This document shows, piece by piece, positions 14,048 through 16,465 of a stretch of 16,465 nt of DNA; position 1 is the stretch's first letter; each line of letters starts with the position of its first letter. Under the pieces are notes generated by a model. It ran no database searches. It saw only the letters and a program-made list of their open reading frames with translations, and was not told where the DNA came from. A program made the position numbers and the translations under genes. The DNA is from Gammaproteobacteria bacterium (GTDB taxonomy: Bacteria; Pseudomonadota; Gammaproteobacteria; Porifericomitales; Porifericomitaceae), in the NCBI GenBank assembly GCA_028817255.1, contig JAPPQA010000037.1, forward strand, positions 1-16,465, in the 5' to 3' direction.

Positions 14048-16465
14048 AATCGGGGCCGGGGCGGCGTCGCGGCATTCGGAACCCGCGGTGCGCGGGCGCA
14101 GCCGGCCTCTTTAGCCTTTGGAGCCTTTGGCGCAGGGCCGGCGCCCCGGCCTTGGCACGCCTCCATTCCTGTCTGCGCCGCTACCGCCGGTTGCCGCGAG
14201 CCGCCCTGGTCTGCGCCCTGACGATGGTCTTTGGCAGCGCGCCGGCGGAGCCGCAAGGGGGGCGCATCGTGGGCGGCGAGGGCAGCATTCGCACGGGCAA
14301 GGACACGGTAGTCGAGCAGTCCAGCCGGGATCTGGTGGTGGACTGGGACCGCTTCGACGTGGGCAGGGACGAGTCCGTGCACTTTGCGCAAGAGAGCGCC
14401 GGGCACTCGGTACTGAACCGCATCTACGACCACAAGCCCAGCGAGATTTGGGGCCGGGTCACGGCGCGGGGCCGGGTTTGGTTGTTGAACCCGCACGGCG
14501 TGTTTTTCGGTCGCGGTGCGCGGGTGTCGGTGGGCAGTCTGGTAGCGTCGGGGCTTTGGATGGAGAAGGAGGATTTTCTGGCGGGGCGCTACGTGCTGTC
14601 GCGCCGGGGCGAGGCGGCGGGCGCGGTGCGCAACGCGGGCGTACTGGAGGCGGCGGCGGGCGGCATCGGCCTGGCGGGCGGCGAGGCGGTCAACGAGGGG
14701 AAGATCCTGGCGCGCCAGGGGCGGGTAACGTTGGCGGCGGGCGAACGGATGACAGTGGACTTCGACGGCGACGGGTTGTTGAATTTCGCCTTGCAACAGG
14801 GCGCGGCAGCGGGCGCGGTGCGCAACGACGGCACGGTGGAGGGCGGCGGCGTGGCGCTGGGCCTGCAAGAGGCGGCGGGCGTATTGCGCGGCGTGGTGAA
14901 CAACGGGGGCATCGTGCAAGCGGTGGCCGCGGAGGCGCAAGGCGGCGTGGTCAGCCTGGTGGGCGCGCAAGTGAACCACACGGGGCGCATAGCGGCGCCA
15001 GGCGCCGGCGCCGGAGAAGGGCGGGCGCCAGGCGATTCGGCGCGGGGCGGCACGGTGGAACTGCAAGGCGCCACGGTGAGCCACGGAGGCGAGATCGAGG
15101 TATCGGGCGCCGCCGGCGGCACGGCGTTGCTGGAGGCGCTGGACACGCTGGAAGTATCGGGGAGTACGCTGGCGCGAGGCTTGTTGGCGCGGGGGGGCGA
15201 CATTCGCCTGCTGGCCGCCCGGGTGCACCTGCGCGCCGGCGCGCGGGCCGACGCCTCCGGGGGCGCGGACGGCGGCGAAATCCGGGTAGGCGGCGGTTGG
15301 CAGGGCGGCGAGGCGGGCATACGCAACGCGCGCCGTACTACGGTGGAGCGGGGCGCACTGTTGCGCGCGGACGGCGGCCAGGGCGCCGCTCAGACCGGGG
15401 ATGGCGGCACGGTAGTCGTGTGGTCGGACGACACCACGCGCTTTGCGGGCCGCATCAGCGCCCGCGGCGGCGCGCGGGGCGGCAACGGCGGCTCGGCGGA
15501 GGTTTCGGGGCGGGAGCATCTGTACATGCGGGGGCTGGCGGATCTGCGCGCGCCGCAAGGCCGGGCGGGGCGGCTGCTGCTGGACCCGGGGCGTGTGGAT
15601 CTGTGCCACGAGGGCACGACCGGCTGCGACATGGCGGCGACGCCCGCGCCGGACGACACGGACGGCCCGGATCGCTTCTCGGATGAGCAGTTGGCGACGC
15701 TGCTGGGAATGGCGGGCGTGACGATCGGCACCTCGGCGGCGAGCGCGGGCGGCGAGGACATCGTAGTGGCTGGCGATTTCGATCTAAGTTGGACGACGGC
15801 GAACGCCCTGACGCTGGAGGCGGGGCGGGACATCCAGCTGGCCGGGAGCATCAACGGCGGCGCCATGGGTACGCTGGCGCTGAACTTCGGCAGGAATCTG
15901 GACTTCGGCGGCGCGACCCTGGCGGCCATGAGCGTGAGCGCGACGGGCGGCATGAGCGGGACGCAGGCGATCGCCGGCCCCTCGGGCGGTTCGACCTGGG
16001 CGGTAACGGGGGCCGGCGCGGGGACGCTGACGGTGGGGACGCAGAGCGTGTCCTTTAGCGAGGTGGAGAATCTGCGGGGCGGCGCCGGCGTGGACACCTT
16101 CACGGTGAGCGCGGCGCACACGGGCGACTTGATGGGCGGCGGCGGCGCGGACACCTTCAGGTTGGAGAGGGCCGGCAGCGTGACGGGCACGGTGGCGGGC
16201 GGCCCGGGGGCGGACGTGCTGGGCTTTGCGAGAGACGTAGAGGTAACGGTACCGCTGAGCGGGACGCCGACCGCGGACGGTTTCGGCGGCGGCGCTGTGA
16301 CGCTGACCGCGAACAATTTCGGCGGCGCTGTGACGGTGGTCGGTGCGGTGAGTGTCAGCGCCTTTAGCGGCATCGGCGAACTGCGCAGCAGCTACGGCAG
16401 CAGGTTGATGGGTCTGGACGCGGATGCGGCCTGGACATTGACAGAAACTACGTTGACCGGCTTGA
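14044..16465 (+). CDS. Two-partner-secretion exoprotein, FHA-like (TpsA), 3' truncated by window
   Basis: A continuous frame of 807 codons runs to the window edge. Residues 1-68 form an unusually long, Arg-rich export signal whose hydrophobic core AALVCALTMVFGSAPA ends in an AxA site after A68. Residues about 70-190 are the TPS/haemagglutination-activity domain that docks with the outer-membrane TpsB pore: SSRDLVVDWDRFDVGRDESV, LNRI at 124-127 and NPHGVFFG at 149-156 (the NPNGI-type motif). Gly/Ala/Val-rich repeats of the right-handed beta-helix follow. GGSAEVSG and GRLLLDPGRVDL (509-520) are typical of large adhesins of this class. Three RTX-like words, GGAGVDTFT, GGGGADTFR and GGPGADVLG, lie at 679-727. 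Two cysteines (C521, C528) are unusual for this class. An adhesin, toxin-delivery or contact-inhibition role cannot be separated without the C-terminus. Confidence 0.9.
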   Translation, partial: MKSGPGRRRGIRNPRCAGAAGLFSLWSLWRRAGAPALARLHSCLRRYRRLPRAALVCALTMVFGSAPAEPQGGRIVGGEGSIRTGKDTVVEQSSRDLVVDWDRFDVGRDESVHFAQESAGHSVLNRIYDHKPSEIWGRVTARGRVWLLNPHGVFFGRGARVSVGSLVASGLWMEKEDFLAGRYVLSRRGEAAGAVRNAGVLEAAAGGIGLAGGEAVNEGKILARQGRVTLAAGERMTVDFDGDGLLNFALQQGAAAGAVRNDGTVEGGGVALGLQEAAGVLRGVVNNGGIVQAVAAEAQGGVVSLVGAQVNHTGRIAAPGAGAGEGRAPGDSARGGTVELQGATVSHGGEIEVSGAAGGTALLEALDTLEVSGSTLARGLLARGGDIRLLAARVHLRAGARADASGGADGGEIRVGGGWQGGEAGIRNARRTTVERGALLRADGGQGAAQTGDGGTVVVWSDDTTRFAGRISARGGARGGNGGSAEVSGREHLYMRGLADLRAPQGRAGRLLLDPGRVDLCHEGTTGCDMAATPAPDDTDGPDRFSDEQLATLLGMAGVTIGTSAASAGGEDIVVAGDFDLSWTTANALTLEAGRDIQLAGSINGGAMGTLALNFGRNLDFGGATLAAMSVSATGGMSGTQAIAGPSGGSTWAVTGAGAGTLTVGTQSVSFSEVENLRGGAGVDTFTVSAAHTGDLMGGGGADTFRLERAGSVTGTVAGGPGADVLGFARDVEVTVPLSGTPTADGFGGGAVTLTANNFGGAVTVVGAVSVSAFSGIGELRSSYGSRLMGLDADAAWTLTETTLTGL

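Noticed and set aside
14118..15686. A 522-codon frame on the plus strand and a 542-codon frame on the minus strand (13981-15609)
   Set aside because: Both are Arg/Gly/Ala or His/Pro-rich with no family resemblance, and they overlap a frame with a clear TPS domain and signal sequence.
1..16465. CRISPR array, integrase, complete transposase or rRNA
   Set aside because: No regularly spaced repeats, no integrase or transposase motifs, and no rRNA sequence were found on either strand.

Overview
The window looks like a chromosomal piece of a high-GC gammaproteobacterium. The order recA-recX-alaS-lysC-csrA-tRNA-Ser(GCU) is the arrangement known from Pseudomonas-like lineages; Escherichia has the same row without lysC. 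A second block, rpsF-rpsR-DUF2232 on the minus strand, also matches the Pseudomonas type, which lacks priB. The genus cannot be told from the sequence. Pseudogene debris, a possible insertion-sequence end and a foreign AT-rich gene suggest a genome that has been rearranged.

Layout. 1-3116 holds one long, visibly AT-rich gene for a sacsin-like GHKL ATPase with a C-terminal four-cysteine zinc/HNH-like module. It was probably acquired horizontally, and defence is a possible but unproven role. 3147-3690 on the minus strand is a wrecked purL with an internal deletion and at least two frameshifts; its 3' end meets the foreign gene within 30 bp. 3804-9583 carries recA, recX, alaS, lysC and csrA on the plus strand (homologous recombination and its modulator, alanyl-tRNA synthetase, the first step of aspartate-family amino acid synthesis, and a global RNA-binding regulator). 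tRNA-Ser follows at 9632-9724 with its own likely promoter. 9776-10771 is a lipoprotein made of two tandem SnoaL/NTF2-like domains. 10982-12743 (minus strand) is the S6-S18-DUF2232 operon; S6 has an unusually long acidic tail, and rplI, expected next, is absent.

12744-13678 is about 0.9 kb with no gene I can support. It is rich in hairpins and contains GTCCCC words that resemble an insertion-sequence end, plus a good sigma70 promoter inside a 9-bp inverted repeat, pointing right. 13679-14047 encodes a small membrane protein whose stop overlaps (ATGA) the start of a two-partner-secretion exoprotein of the filamentous haemagglutinin type. That exoprotein runs off the right edge at 16465. The secretion partner TpsB is not in the window.

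Many long open frames antisense to these genes are by-products of high GC and are not listed as genes.
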